64,000 nt of DNA, taken from JAPOXR01 sp963662395. Lineage in GTDB: Bacteria > Pseudomonadota > Alphaproteobacteria > Rhodobacterales > Rhodobacteraceae. Made by a program: the position numbers and the translations under genes. Under the pieces are notes generated by a model. That model did not search any database. It had not been told where the DNA came from and saw only the letters and a list, made by a program, of their open reading frames with translations. The DNA is taken from NCBI GenBank assembly GCA_963662395.1, contig OY759511.1:2170001-2234000 (forward strand), given 5' to 3'. This document shows positions 26,650-36,096 of the stretch, piece after piece (positions within the stretch are counted from its first letter, which is position 1; every line of letters starts with the position of its first letter).

Positions 26650-28061
26650 ATGCGACACATACGCAATCCACGGCAAATGCTCGGCGAGATTCGCACCCCG
26701 GACATCAGGCTGGATGCCAGATCCGGGGATGACATCCCGGCCCTGCTGCCGGGGCTTCAGCACCTCTGTTCCGATGAGGCCTTCCGCGAGCGATTGTTCG
26801 GGCTTCTGGACCAGTACATCCTTCCGGGGGTCAGCAGAAAGACCGGAAGGCCGGGCATGGAGATGTGGCGCATCCTGGTGACGGGTGTGATCAGGCAGGG
26901 TCCGGGCTGTGATCATGATCGCCTCCACGAGGGCGGCCCGGCATCTGACACTCCGCTGCTTCCCCGGTCACCCGAAAGCCCGGGACGAGTACCGGTACGA
27001 GCTGCAGACACTGGTGGACAATGTCGGCCTGCCGGGCCCGGAATTACCGGCCCAAGTGAATGCCCTGATCGTGGAGAGCGGCCATGCGGCCCGCAGGAGA
27101 CAAGCCTGGCGCGCCGTTGGCCGGGCGCGCCGGTTCCTTCGTGGTGCTGACCGATGTCCGTCATCCCGCCGATACCGGCCTCTTGCGGGACGCCATGCGC
27201 TGCCTCATCCGCGATACCGGCCGGGCCGCCACCGCCGCCGGCATTCCCGGCTGGCGCCGGTGGAAGCATCATGGCTGCAAGGTGAAGAGCCTGTTCAACG
27301 CCGTCCGCCGGACCCGGCGGGCCCGGCCGGCCGATGTCGAGGCATATCTGGATTGCTGCCGGGTGCTCATCGGCCGCATCGAGGCGACAATCCCCGATCT
27401 CGAGGAGAAGGGTGTCGATGCCGGCGGGCTCAGGGACAACCTTTCACATGCCGAACGGCAGGCAGGTCAGACCCGGCGCCGCCTGCTCCAGGATGAACGG
27501 ATCCCGCATGGCGAGAAAATGTTCCCGGTCTTCGAGCCGCATGCAAGGTGGATCTCCAGGGGCAAACCCGGCTGTCCGGTGGAGCCGGGGGTCCCGGTCT
27601 GCATCCTCGAGGACCAGCACGGCTTCGTGCTGCACCACCGGGTGATGTGGCAAGGCAGCGATGCAGGTCATGCGGTGCCGATGGTGGCGGCTGCACAGGC
27701 GCGGCATCCCGATCTTCGGGCGGTGAGCTTCGATCGCGGGGCGCGCAACCCCGGGAACCGGGTCCGGGCAGGCGACATGCTCGAGGAGAACGTGCTGCCG
27801 AAGAAGGGGTATCCCGACCTGGACGAACGGGCACGCGAGGCTGGCGGCGAGTTCGTCGCCATGCGCCGCCAGCACCCGGCGGTGGAATCTGCAATCAATG
27901 ATCCCGGCCACCGGGGGCCTGATCGTGTCCGGTCCCGCGGTGCTGGCGGGTTTGCCCGCTCGGTGGCGCTGTCGGTGGTGGCCTTGAACATCCACCGCAT
28001 CGGGCTGCTGCTGCGCCGGCAGCAGCAGGCGACCGGCCAGCAGCACCGCCTCGCCGCCTGA
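26650..28061 (+). pseudogene. ISNCY-family transposase, frameshifted
   Basis: The N-terminal part (RHIRNPRQMLGEI ... LLDQYILPGVSRKTGRPGME ending MWRILVTGVIRQG) is in one frame. A second frame from about 26910 has YRYELQTLVDNVGLPGPELP. A third (from about 27120) has the C-terminal two thirds: SFVVLTDVRHPADTGLLRDA, then IPHGEKMFPVFEPHARWISR, and FVLHHRVM. LRAVSFDRGARNPGN and EFVAMRRQHPAVESAIN follow. These are the landmarks of the ISNCY (IS1202-like) DDE transposases, including the VxTDVxYPTDxxLLxDA motif, with ETD changed to LTD. Two frameshifts make it inactive. Confidence 0.78.
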
Positions 28062-28197
28062 GGCATCCGCTGATTTCGGCGATGCTGCCGGATCCTCGAA
28101 AATCTCCCGGATCGGGGTTGGATCAGTCGATTACCGGCGGTCAGGCCGGGTGTATTCGGGGCTGGAGCTTGCCGCAAGGGGGGTTCTCTGGCGGGCA

Positions 28198-28557
28198 CTA
28201 GATACGACTGTTATTTGATCGGGATGTGGAAAACACGGGAGCTTTCTCGGAAAGACCGTTACGGCTCAGCACTTTGTGCCAAGTCATTTTATTTGACTGG
28301 TGGACATTCGGAAGCTCCCGGCAATACCAGCGGGGAATTCGGGCTTTCCCGGCGCGTCATGCGCCGGTGACTGCCGTTGCGGGCAGGGAGGCATGCCGAC
28401 ACGGGTATGGGCGCGCCGGGTCGGCAAATTCGGGATTGCCTTTGCACAGTTCTGCCTGGTCAAACTATACTCCGTCGGTGCTGCCTGATTTCCGCTGCAG
28501 ACATCACGGGCGTTGTGCCTGGCTGCCGGCAGCGGCAGGATCGATCCGGGGTTGCCC
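28198..28557. other. intergenic upstream of yggS
   Basis: No gene is seen. The stretch contains a GTTACGGCTCAGCA segment and CCAAGTCATT that also appear (GGTTACGGCTAGC, CCAAGTCATTG) at the IS66/ISNCY junction near 26491-26540, so part of it may be a further insertion-sequence fragment. A promoter-like pair lies at 28442-28471. Confidence 0.4.
28442..28471 (+). promoter_or_regulatory. candidate yggS promoter
   Basis: TTGCAC (28442-28447), an 18-base spacer and TATACT (28466-28471) form a good sigma-70-like promoter about 85 bases upstream of the yggS start codon. Confidence 0.5.
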
Positions 28558-29220
28558 ATGTCATTGACCGATATACGTGAACGGATTTCCAGGGCCGAAC
28601 ATGCGGCGGGCAGACCGCCAGGATCCACCCGCCTGCTGGCGATTTCGAAATTGCAGCCGGTTTCGCGAATCCGCTCGGTTCTTGACCGGGGTCATCGCCA
28701 GTTTGGCGAAAACAGGGTGCAGGAGGCGGCGGCGAAATGGCCCGATCTCCGGCAGCAATTTTCCGGCACCGAGTTGCATCTTGTTGGCCCGCTGCAGTCG
28801 AACAAGGTTCGTGCGGCCATGCAGCAATTTGACGCAATACACTCGGTTGACCGACCGAAGCTGGCCGGGCGGCTGGCGGACATTGCCCAGCAGATCGGCC
28901 ATTGCCCGCAACTCTTCGTGCAGGTCAATACCGGCGAGGAGCCGCAGAAGGCGGGAGTGATTCCCGAGGAGACGGATGCCCTGGTCGCCGAACTCAGGCG
29001 GCTGGACCTGCCGGTCGCCGGGCTGATGTGCATACCACCAGCCGAGGAGGAGGCCGCCCTGCATTTCGGCCTGCTTGCCAACCTTGCCGAACGGAACGGG
29101 GTAGGCGGGTTGAGCATGGGAATGAGCGGTGACTTCGAGGCCGCAATTGCCCTTGGTGCCACCCATGTCCGCGTTGGCACGGCCGTGTTCGGCGCCCGCC
29201 CGCCAGCGGCCAGCCAGTGA
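28558..29220 (+). CDS. yggS: YggS/PLPBP pyridoxal phosphate homeostasis protein
   Basis: YggS (PLPBP/PROSC) binds PLP and keeps free PLP and amino acid pools balanced; it has no known enzymatic reaction. The 220-residue alanine-racemase-like barrel has the PLP lysine in LLAISKLQP (K31), GHRQFGENRVQEAAAKW, ELHLVGPLQSNKVRAA, LFVQVNTGEEPQKAGV, and the phosphate-binding C-terminal LSMGMSGDFEAAIALGATHV. The usual WHFIGxLQSNK appears as LHLVGPLQSNK. The start at ATG 28558 gives the standard N-terminus (DIRERISRAEHAAGR). It is monocistronic here, converging on the L,D-transpeptidase gene. Confidence 0.94.
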   Translation: MSLTDIRERISRAEHAAGRPPGSTRLLAISKLQPVSRIRSVLDRGHRQFGENRVQEAAAKWPDLRQQFSGTELHLVGPLQSNKVRAAMQQFDAIHSVDRPKLAGRLADIAQQIGHCPQLFVQVNTGEEPQKAGVIPEETDALVAELRRLDLPVAGLMCIPPAEEEAALHFGLLANLAERNGVGGLSMGMSGDFEAAIALGATHVRVGTAVFGARPPAASQ

Positions 29221-29240
29221 AGCCCCCTGCCCTGACTTGA

Positions 29241-29819
29241 TCACTCGCGAATGATCAGCCGGGTCGCAGGCTCGATCCTGGCAACGATCCAGAGAAGATC
29301 TGCCAGGGCAAAGGCCACGCAACCCTCGGTCGGATGGCGCGGCTTCCTCCAGACATGCAGGAACACGGCGGAGCCCTTTCCGGCAACGGCATTCGGCCAG
29401 TTGAAATCGGTCGGCACGATCAGGTCATAGACGGGGTCCGGACGGTACAGCCTTTCATGGCTGAACGGATAATGCCCAATGACATTCAGCGGCTGGTTGT
29501 AGGCCGGATCCTGCGGATCATCCGACCAGATGTCACCGGGCGCGAGCGGGACGGCGCCAGCCAGACTGGCAGCATCGACCCGGTCCGGACGATACATGAC
29601 ATCAAGCAGGCCGAAATTTCCCGCTGGCGTCTTTCCATCACCCTCGCGCTTGCTGCCGGCAATACCGCCGCGCCCGACCGAACAACAGAATGACCGGCCG
29701 TTGAACCGGGCGCGGTGGGCATGAACGACGATGTCCTGCCTGCGCCCGAAATACCGGGGCAAAGAGGCGTGATGCATGGCGCGGGAATGAATGGCGATAT
29801 CCTCCCTCCATCCAGTCAC
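29241..29819 (-). CDS. L,D-transpeptidase (YkuD) family protein
   Basis: This protein has a YkuD-type catalytic domain. The active-site signature is GSAVFLHVWRKPRHPTEGCV near residues 148-167, giving the His and the nucleophilic Cys (HxxHPTEGCVA). The substrate loop contains TPAGNFGLL and DVMYRPDR. The family forms 3-3 peptidoglycan cross-links or attaches proteins to peptidoglycan. No signal peptide is obvious in the 192 residues. This is typical of the short 'L,D-transpeptidase-like' subfamily (with RFNGRSFCCSVGRGGI at its start), whose members are often annotated as cytoplasmic or of unknown location. The GTG start overlaps the ribA stop by four bases. Confidence 0.85.
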   Translation of the reverse strand: MTGWREDIAIHSRAMHHASLPRYFGRRQDIVVHAHRARFNGRSFCCSVGRGGIAGSKREGDGKTPAGNFGLLDVMYRPDRVDAASLAGAVPLAPGDIWSDDPQDPAYNQPLNVIGHYPFSHERLYRPDPVYDLIVPTDFNWPNAVAGKGSAVFLHVWRKPRHPTEGCVAFALADLLWIVARIEPATRLIIRE

Positions 29820-30940
29820 AATATGTGTCCGCTCTTCGATGCCTTGACCGCCAGGTAGGCATCGTTGAAGCCGGTGCGTTCGACAACCAGCGGCACCCGC
29901 CTGACCACCTCGATTCCGTGCGAATCGAGCATCCTGACCTTTTCCGGGTTGTTGGTCATCAGCCGGACCTGGCGGTAACCCAACTGCCCGATAATGGTGG
30001 CACCGGTCCGGAAATCACGCTCGTCATCCTCGAACCCCAGCCGGTGATTTGCCTCGACCGTGTCGAATCCCTGGTCCTGGAGACAATAGGCCCGGATCTT
30101 GTTGACCAGTCCGATACCGCGACCTTCCTGGTTGAGATAGAGCAGCAGCCCGCTGCCTTCGCTGGCAATGCGATCGAGGGCAGAGCGGAGCTGGGTCCCG
30201 CAATCGCATTTCAGGGAACCAAGAACATCGCCGGTAAAGCATGCCGAGTGCAACCGTGTGAGCACGGGACGTTGCCGGGAAGGCTGACCGATCTCGATCG
30301 CACAATGTTCGTCATTCCCGGTGCCGACCTGAAAGACATGAACCCTTGAATTGACCGCGGTGGCCAGGGGAAGGCTTGCCGAGACCAGTTGCCTGACCGC
30401 CTTCGTCTCCGCCGGCCCGGGATCGGAAGGACCTCCTCCGATACAGACCATCTGGCTTGCCGCCGCCAGCCCCGCCGCATCGGCAACCGGCACCGCGATG
30501 ACCGCCGGCAACAACCGGGCATTGCGGGCAAGGGACACCGCGTGTCGGCAGGTCCCGGCCTCGCCGGACCGACCGGACTCCAGCGGTCCCTTCATCGGAA
30601 ACTGCAAGTCGGTCGACGGATCGGCGATCGAGCGAATCCAGCCACACTCGGCTCCGGGCGGAATCTTCAACCGGGCGATGTCATCATCATAGACCCGGGC
30701 CTTCAGTATCCTGGCGCGGCGAGCCGAGACCGCCAGGACTGCGCCGGGCAGGCCCGCCATTTCCTGCAGGCGATGATCACGGGCAGTCTCCACGGCCATC
30801 GCGACAATACCCGGTTTGCCGTCGGCAATCGCGATCGGCATGCCGATGCGCAGCTCGGACAGGGCCCGCTGTAGCAATTCGTCAGCACCGGGTCTGAATA
30901 CATTCTCCAACGGATTTCCTGACCTTCCGGACCGGCTCAC
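29816..30940 (-). CDS. ribA: GTP cyclohydrolase II with degenerate DHBP-synthase-like N-domain
   Basis: RibA opens GTP to the first riboflavin precursor, releasing formate and pyrophosphate. The C-terminal 200 residues carry the complete signature: TRLHSACFTGDVLGSLKCDC with the three zinc-ligand cysteines, LLYLNQEGRGIGLVNKIRAY with the catalytic region, and the ATIIGQLGYRQVRLMTNNPE end. The N-terminal 165 residues resemble the alphaproteobacterial form of the enzyme, in which a DHBP-synthase-like domain has lost its catalytic residues. RibB activity is therefore unlikely. It starts at GTG 30940. A promoter-like TTGACC/CTAATT pair lies just upstream; the leader is too short for an FMN riboswitch. 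It overlaps the L,D-transpeptidase gene by four bases. Confidence 0.92.
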   Translation of the reverse strand: MSRSGRSGNPLENVFRPGADELLQRALSELRIGMPIAIADGKPGIVAMAVETARDHRLQEMAGLPGAVLAVSARRARILKARVYDDDIARLKIPPGAECGWIRSIADPSTDLQFPMKGPLESGRSGEAGTCRHAVSLARNARLLPAVIAVPVADAAGLAAASQMVCIGGGPSDPGPAETKAVRQLVSASLPLATAVNSRVHVFQVGTGNDEHCAIEIGQPSRQRPVLTRLHSACFTGDVLGSLKCDCGTQLRSALDRIASEGSGLLLYLNQEGRGIGLVNKIRAYCLQDQGFDTVEANHRLGFEDDERDFRTGATIIGQLGYRQVRLMTNNPEKVRMLDSHGIEVVRRVPLVVERTGFNDAYLAVKASKSGHIL

Positions 30941-30963
30941 CCCCGGTCATCCCATTTCGCCAG

Positions 30964-30991
30964 AATTAGCTACAACACCAGTCAAGGTCAA
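30964..30991 (-). promoter_or_regulatory. candidate ribA promoter
   Basis: On the minus strand, TTGACC (30991-30986), a 16-base spacer and CTAATT (30969-30964) lie about 25 bases before the ribA GTG. The leader would be short. Confidence 0.4.
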
Positions 30992-31086
30992 AAGCCGGGT
31001 CGGGACAGATGCTCCAGAAGAGGTCGCCACCGGGCATCAGCAACCCCGGAGAATCTTTTTTCTCGCTGTCATGGCCAAATTGTCGT

Positions 31087-31695
31087 ATGGTGCGTCCCAA
31101 TAATAATGCAAGCCACCGAGCAGTGAAATTGAGAAAGCTTCTATTGGTAGTCCTGCTGGCAGGATGTGCATTCTTTGATCTGGGTGCACCCTCGAAGCTG
31201 GATGACGCGTGTTCCATCGTTCGGGAGCGCCCGAAATGGTACATTCACATGCTGGATGTTCAGCGGCGGTACCAGTTGCCGGTATCTGTCCAGATGGCAA
31301 TTATCTGGCAGGAAAGCAAGTTCGAGCAACGTGCACGAACCCCCATCAAGTATTTGTTCGGGGTCATTCCGACCGGTCGGCAATCATCGGCCTTCGGATA
31401 TGCCCAGGTGCTCGACGGTACCTGGGAATGGTATCAGGACCAGACGGGACGCCACAGCGCCAGCCGCACGAGTTTCGGCGATGCGGTGGAGTTCATCGGC
31501 TGGTATTCCGACATCACCACCCGAAAATACGGGGTCGCCAAGTCGGATGCCCGCAACCAGTATCTTGCTTATCATGAAGGGCATGCCGGCTACGGGCGCA
31601 AGAGCTACCTGAAGAAACAGTGGCTGGTGAATGTTGCCGACAAGGTCGCATCAAGGTCGACCCTCTATGCAAGACAGCTGCGGGGGTGCCGGTAA
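31087..31695 (+). CDS. SLT-domain lytic transglycosylase-like lipoprotein
   Basis: This is a small lipoprotein of the lysozyme-like (SLT) superfamily. The signal segment KLRKLLLVVLLAGC ends in a lipobox LLAGC. The catalytic Glu is probably in VQMAIIWQESKFEQRARTP, the equivalent of the SLT ESxF motif. SSAFGYAQVLDGTWEWYQDQ supplies the GYAQ region, and LAYHEGHAGYGRKSYLKKQW is typical of this alphaproteobacterial subfamily. Family members cleave peptidoglycan strands, probably to admit envelope machines. The start could also be the GTG at 31123 (KLRKLL ...), because a promoter-like TTGTCG with TAATAAT falls at 31080-31107. The ATG at 31087 is given as the longer option. Confidence 0.85.
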   Translation: MVRPNNNASHRAVKLRKLLLVVLLAGCAFFDLGAPSKLDDACSIVRERPKWYIHMLDVQRRYQLPVSVQMAIIWQESKFEQRARTPIKYLFGVIPTGRQSSAFGYAQVLDGTWEWYQDQTGRHSASRTSFGDAVEFIGWYSDITTRKYGVAKSDARNQYLAYHEGHAGYGRKSYLKKQWLVNVADKVASRSTLYARQLRGCR

Positions 31696-31704
31696 CAGGG
31701 ACTC

Positions 31705-32355
31705 TCAGCGATTGCGTTCCTGGTTCGCCAACTCCAACTCGATGTCGAACAGCGAGTCGCTGAGAACGACGCCGGCAGTAATGCTGTCGAGGCTCACATG
31801 CGTGCGGTTGCCCAGTTCATCGACAAAGGTCCAGCCATCGAGCTGAAGCGGATTGTTGACGAAGCTCAGGACAAGCTGGCCCTTGTAGGATTTCGACGGG
31901 CTTTGCATATGCAGTTCGCTGTAATCTGCACCGGTCACCAGGCGGGCCCGCAGGTCGGGGTCGCCGGGATTGATATTCTCCTTCAGCAGCAGGTAGAGCG
32001 GCGTCCGTTTCAGCGGGAAGATGTTGGGCTGGCTGTTCGACTTGCGATCAATGAAGGCAATTCTCTTCGCTCCTGCCACAACCAGGCCCGGATCAGGGGG
32101 ATCGTATTCGAGCCGGGCGCGCCACGGACGCCTGATTGCCAGCGTTCCCCGTGACAGGGTTCCATCAGAGTTGACCTGGGTGAACCTCGCCAGGATGACG
32201 GTCAGGCTGTTCAGGTAGTCCGACAGCCGGTCAAGGGTCACGGGTTCCTGCTGTGCAGTCTCCTCTTCGCCAGTGCCGTCATCGGCAGCAGGGGCGGGCC
32301 CGGCCGCCAGGGCAAGCGTCAGGCAGGCCAGGGATGCGGCCAGAAGACGGCTCAA
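31705..32355 (-). CDS. lolA: outer membrane lipoprotein carrier protein LolA
   Basis: LolA ferries lipoproteins across the periplasm from LolCDE to the outer membrane. The 216-residue protein has a cleavable signal peptide (SRLLAASLACLTLALAAGPA, cut after a PAPA stretch). The half-barrel core reads DYLNSLTVILARFTQVNSDG, SRGTLAIRRPWRARLEYDPP and LYLLLKENI. I chose a TTG start at 32355, which overlaps the ftsK stop (TTGA) and is preceded by GGAGGG. The open frame extends upstream within ftsK without coding meaning. The ftsK-lolA order is typical of Alphaproteobacteria, in which lolA is often followed by xthA. Here xthA is at 50.6 kb. Confidence 0.92.
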   Translation of the reverse strand: MSRLLAASLACLTLALAAGPAPAADDGTGEEETAQQEPVTLDRLSDYLNSLTVILARFTQVNSDGTLSRGTLAIRRPWRARLEYDPPDPGLVVAGAKRIAFIDRKSNSQPNIFPLKRTPLYLLLKENINPGDPDLRARLVTGADYSELHMQSPSKSYKGQLVLSFVNNPLQLDGWTFVDELGNRTHVSLDSITAGVVLSDSLFDIELELANQERNR

Positions 32356-34901
32356 CCCTCCGGAACCAGTATCTGCCGCTTGCCAACATGGTTTGGAGCG
32401 CTGACCAGGCCTTCTTCTTCCATTCTCTCGACCAGCCTGGCGGCCTTGTTGTACCCAATTCCAAGTTTTCGCTGTATGTATGATGTCGAGCACTTTCGGT
32501 CCTTCTTGATGACCTGAACTGCCATATCATATTCCCGGTCGTCCGAGGAAGAATTACCGAGCCTGCCGGCGGCCATGCCGCCGGCATAGTCGTGGCCTTC
32601 CTCCGGACCCTCGACGATTTCCGCCAGGTATTCGGGTGTGCCAAGCGATTTGAGATGGCTGACGATCTGTTCTACTTCCGTGTCATCGACAAAGGGGCCA
32701 TGCACCCGATTGACCCTGCTGCCTCCCGACATGAACAGCATGTCGCCGCGGCCAAGCAGTTGTTCCGCACCCTGCTCGCCAAGAATGGTCCGGCTGTCGA
32801 TCTTCGAGGCAACCTGGAACGATGCGCGGATCGGAATATTGGCCTTGATGGTTCCGGTAATGACATCGACCGAGGGGCGCTGCGTGGCCAGCACCACGTG
32901 AATCCCCGATGCGCGCGCCATCTGCGCAAGCCTCTGGATGCAGGCCTCGATCTCCTTGCCGGCAGCCATCATCAGATCCGCCATTTCGTCAACGATGACC
33001 ACGATGTAGGGCAGCGTTTCCGGTTCGATCATTTGTTCGACAATCGTTGGCTCTCCTGTCGCTTCATCAAACCCGGTCTGGACCATCCTGGTGAATTTCC
33101 GTCCCCGCTTCTTGGCTTCAGTGACGCGTTCATTGTAGGTGCTCAGCTTCCGAACACCCATTTTCGACATCTTGCGGTAACGGTCCTCCATTTCCGAGAC
33201 GACCCATTTCAGCGCAAAGACCGCCTTCCTGGGATCGGTCACCACCGGGGCGAGCAGATGCGGGATCCCGTCATAGACACTCAGCTCCAGCATCTTTGGA
33301 TCGATCATGATCATCCGGCACTCTTCCGGTGACTGGCGATAAAGCAGGCTGAGGATCATGGTGTTGATCGCCACCGACTTGCCCGACCCGGTTGTTCCGG
33401 CGATCAGGAGATGCGGCATGGCTGCCAGGTCGACGATCATCGGTTGGCCGCCGATATCCTTGCCGAGCGTTATCGGCAGGTCGTGATTCGAATCTCCAAA
33501 GCTCGAATGAGACAGCAATTCCCGCAAGTAGACGGTCTCGCGGGATTCATTCGGCAACTCGATACCGATGATCTGCTTCCCGGGTACCGTCGATATCCGG
33601 GCCGACAGGGCCGACATGTTGCGGGCAATGTCGTCGGACAGCCCCATGACACGGCTTGCCTTCAGCCCCGGCTCGGGAAGAAGTTCGTAGAGGGTGACGA
33701 CCGGACCCGGCTGGACCGCGGAGATTTCGCCATTGACGCCGTAATCTTCCAGCACCGCCTTGAGAAGAGCGGCGTTCTCCTGCAGGGCATCGCGGCTCAT
33801 CGCTCCCTGCCTGATTTCGGTCGGTTTCTGCAACAGCGACAGTGGCGGGGCTTCATACGCCCTGCTGGCCGGAACGGGTCCGGCGGTTGCCGCCGGCCGG
33901 CGCTGCGGTTGTTGCCTGGCCGGTGCCTGCTTGATGACCAGCGTCTCTGCCGGTGGTGGCACAAATTCCGGCTCCTCGACGGCCCGGTCTTCCTCCGGTG
34001 GAGGTGGCGGAATGTCATCGGCGCGGGAAATCGGCGGCTCTGTCACCCTGCGGACCGATCCACCACCGCCCCAATGGTCGGATCTCCGGTCGCGGGAGGC
34101 AGGCTTTCGTCGGAGGAACGGGAATCCCCTCTTGCGTCCGGACGTTGCACCGTCGCCCGCACCATCATCGGCCACGCCATCATCATTGATGACAAATTCC
34201 GGCTCCTGCCGAACCCGTACGTGCTCCAGGCCAGCCCTTCTCCAGAAACCCCGTTTGCGTCCGTGAACTTCCGGATCCCGGTCCCGTCTCCGCAGACCGG
34301 CGAAGACGCGCTGCACTCCGAGAATGCTCTTCAACTCCCCGAGATTCAGGCCCAGCGCCAAAAAGGCGAACAGGGCGCAGATGGCAGCAATGACGTGACC
34401 GGTATACTGCTCTCCGTCTCCGATCCCGGTTGGCCAGGAATAGATGATGGCACCCAGCGCCGTGTCACCGAACATGCCACCAATGCCGAAATTGTGCAGC
34501 CACCAGTCACGGGACCCTATCACTGCCAGAAATATCGACAGCGAGACGACTGCGAATGGCAAGAACAGCAGCCTGCCGACGAACCGGTCATCGCCAAGAT
34601 GCGACATGAATCGCAAACCCCACACCACGAGAAAGATCACGAAGAACCAGGAACTGATGCCGATGGTCACCATCAGCGGGCTGGCGATCGTGGCGCCGGT
34701 TTCGCCAAACAGGTTCTTTACGGGCAGGTCATTGGCGGTAAACAGGCCCGGATCGGTCTTGGAATATGTCGCCAGCATCAGCCCCATTGCTCCGCCGACA
34801 CCCAGCATGCAGAGACCGATGATTTCCTTTGCCCGCTGCTCGAGCATTCTGCGGGAATGATCGTCGATCAGCGGACCTCGCTGTCTTGCCTCGTACGTCA
34901 A
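32352..34901 (-). CDS. ftsK: DNA translocase FtsK
   Basis: FtsK is the septal DNA pump that clears the chromosome terminus and activates XerCD. The 849-residue protein has four or five N-terminal membrane helices (about residues 22-190), a low-complexity proline/arginine linker, then the RecA-like motor. The motor has beta-domain features HLLIAGTTGSGKSVAINTM (Walker A) and PYIVVIVDEMADLMMAAGKE (Walker B), with LATQRPSVDVITGTIKANIP downstream. The C-terminal gamma winged helix (RKCSTSYIQRKLGIGYNKAA) reads KOPS. The TTG start at 34901 is preceded by AGGTAGGAAA; the open frame continues upstream across the aminotransferase end. The aminotransferase gene ends four bases away and lolA overlaps downstream. 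Confidence 0.96.
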   Translation of the reverse strand: MTYEARQRGPLIDDHSRRMLEQRAKEIIGLCMLGVGGAMGLMLATYSKTDPGLFTANDLPVKNLFGETGATIASPLMVTIGISSWFFVIFLVVWGLRFMSHLGDDRFVGRLLFLPFAVVSLSIFLAVIGSRDWWLHNFGIGGMFGDTALGAIIYSWPTGIGDGEQYTGHVIAAICALFAFLALGLNLGELKSILGVQRVFAGLRRRDRDPEVHGRKRGFWRRAGLEHVRVRQEPEFVINDDGVADDGAGDGATSGRKRGFPFLRRKPASRDRRSDHWGGGGSVRRVTEPPISRADDIPPPPPEEDRAVEEPEFVPPPAETLVIKQAPARQQPQRRPAATAGPVPASRAYEAPPLSLLQKPTEIRQGAMSRDALQENAALLKAVLEDYGVNGEISAVQPGPVVTLYELLPEPGLKASRVMGLSDDIARNMSALSARISTVPGKQIIGIELPNESRETVYLRELLSHSSFGDSNHDLPITLGKDIGGQPMIVDLAAMPHLLIAGTTGSGKSVAINTMILSLLYRQSPEECRMIMIDPKMLELSVYDGIPHLLAPVVTDPRKAVFALKWVVSEMEDRYRKMSKMGVRKLSTYNERVTEAKKRGRKFTRMVQTGFDEATGEPTIVEQMIEPETLPYIVVIVDEMADLMMAAGKEIEACIQRLAQMARASGIHVVLATQRPSVDVITGTIKANIPIRASFQVASKIDSRTILGEQGAEQLLGRGDMLFMSGGSRVNRVHGPFVDDTEVEQIVSHLKSLGTPEYLAEIVEGPEEGHDYAGGMAAGRLGNSSSDDREYDMAVQVIKKDRKCSTSYIQRKLGIGYNKAARLVERMEEEGLVSAPNHVGKRQILVPEG

Positions 34902-34905
34902 TTTC

Positions 34906-36096
34906 CTACCTCCAGATACTGCCGAGTGCCGCCGCGATCCTGCCGAGGCCCTGCTCCAGCCTCTTCTCGTCGGCAACCAGGGCCACCCGTATGTATTCGG
35001 CGCCGGGGTTCCGTCCATCGACCTCTCGTCCGAGATACGCTCCCGGAAGCACCCGCACGCCCGATTCAGTCCAGATCTTCAGGGCAGCGGCTTCGCCATC
35101 ACCGGCATTGAGCCACAGGAAAATGCCGCCCTCCGGACTCCTGTAGCCTTCGAGGCCGTCCAGGACCCGGTCGGCAATGGCAAATTTTTCACAGTACCGG
35201 CGGCGACTGTCCTCCACATATTCCTCTTCACGCCAGGCCCGCGCCGATGCCGCCTGCAACGGGCCGGGAAGCGATGCCGCCGAGTATTCCCGCAACACCT
35301 TGATCCGCTCCATGGTCTGCGCGCCGGCGACCAGGAATCCCGACCGGATTCCCGGAAGATTCGAGCGCTTGGACAGCGATTGCATCACGACGACCCGCTC
35401 GGGGTCGGCTCCAGCGGCATCGGTCACCTGCAACACCCCGGGTGGAGGTGCCCCGCGATAGATTTCCGAGTAGCACTCGTCGGCAACCACCCGGAAGTCG
35501 TACAGTTCAGCAAGAGCCAGCAATCCCGAAATGTACTCGGCCGAAGCGACGGCACCCTGCGGGTTTGAAGGAGAACAGATGAAGGCAAGCGATGTCCGGT
35601 CGAGAATGTCATCCGGAAGCGATGCATAATCCGGAAGATAGCCGTTTTCCCTGACTGCCGGCACATAGACCGGCTCGGCCCCGGCAGCCACCGCCCCGGC
35701 TGCATATACCTGGTAGAACGGGTTCGGAACCAGCACGCAGGGCAGACGGCCACCCTTGGCTTCGGGAACCAGCCACAGGCAGACATTGAACAGACCCTCG
35801 CGGGTTCCGCTGAGCGCCAGGATTCGTGTGCCGGGGTCAACGCAGACCGCGTAGCGGCGGTCAATCCACCCCGAGACTGCCGAGAGCAAATCCTCGGTTC
35901 CGAATGTCGGGGGGTACCGACCAAATTCACCTCCGTGGCCTGCGACGGTGTCGGAAAGCCAGGACGGAAAGGCGTGTGAAGGCGCGCCGACGGACAGGTC
36001 GATGACCTCGCCACCGGCCCTTCTGCTTCCAACCAGCTTGCGCAACCGCGCGAACGGGTATTGCGGCAGTACTGAAAACCGCTCCGGGAAACCCAT
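34906..36096 (-). CDS. class I/II aminotransferase (DapC-like)
   Basis: This 396-residue fold-type I PLP aminotransferase starts FPERFSVLPQYPFARLRKLV, typical of the alphaproteobacterial group next to ftsK that is often annotated as succinyl-diaminopimelate aminotransferase (DapC) of lysine biosynthesis. PLP contacts are visible: the Asn in ICSPSNPQGAVAS, Asp/Tyr in RVVADECYSEIYRG, and the Schiff-base Lys in MQSLSKRSNLPGIRSGF. The C-terminal Arg for the substrate carboxylate is probably in GAEYIRVALV. The exact substrate is inferred from context only. It is followed immediately by ftsK. Confidence 0.9.
   Translation of the reverse strand: MGFPERFSVLPQYPFARLRKLVGSRRAGGEVIDLSVGAPSHAFPSWLSDTVAGHGGEFGRYPPTFGTEDLLSAVSGWIDRRYAVCVDPGTRILALSGTREGLFNVCLWLVPEAKGGRLPCVLVPNPFYQVYAAGAVAAGAEPVYVPAVRENGYLPDYASLPDDILDRTSLAFICSPSNPQGAVASAEYISGLLALAELYDFRVVADECYSEIYRGAPPPGVLQVTDAAGADPERVVVMQSLSKRSNLPGIRSGFLVAGAQTMERIKVLREYSAASLPGPLQAASARAWREEEYVEDSRRRYCEKFAIADRVLDGLEGYRSPEGGIFLWLNAGDGEAAALKIWTESGVRVLPGAYLGREVDGRNPGAEYIRVALVADEKRLEQGLGRIAAALGSIWR

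Larger units (their letters stand above)
26508..28197 (+). mobile_element. ISNCY-like insertion sequence (degenerate)
   Basis: The 1690-base element has inverted ends starting TGCCCGCCAGA (26508 on the plus strand, 28197 on the minus). Each end is flanked by CTAG (26504-26507 and 28198-28201), consistent with a 4-base target duplication, although CTAG is palindromic and could also be part of the repeats. It contains one transposase gene broken by frameshifts. It sits ten bases from the IS66-like element. Confidence 0.72.

Noticed and set aside
30941..31086. FMN riboswitch upstream of ribA
   Set aside because: The distance between the putative promoter and the ribA start is only about 25 bases, and the conserved riboswitch segments are not seen.
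33411..35111. A 566-codon plus-strand frame across ftsK
   Set aside because: It is antisense to a full ftsK with all motifs and shows no family features.
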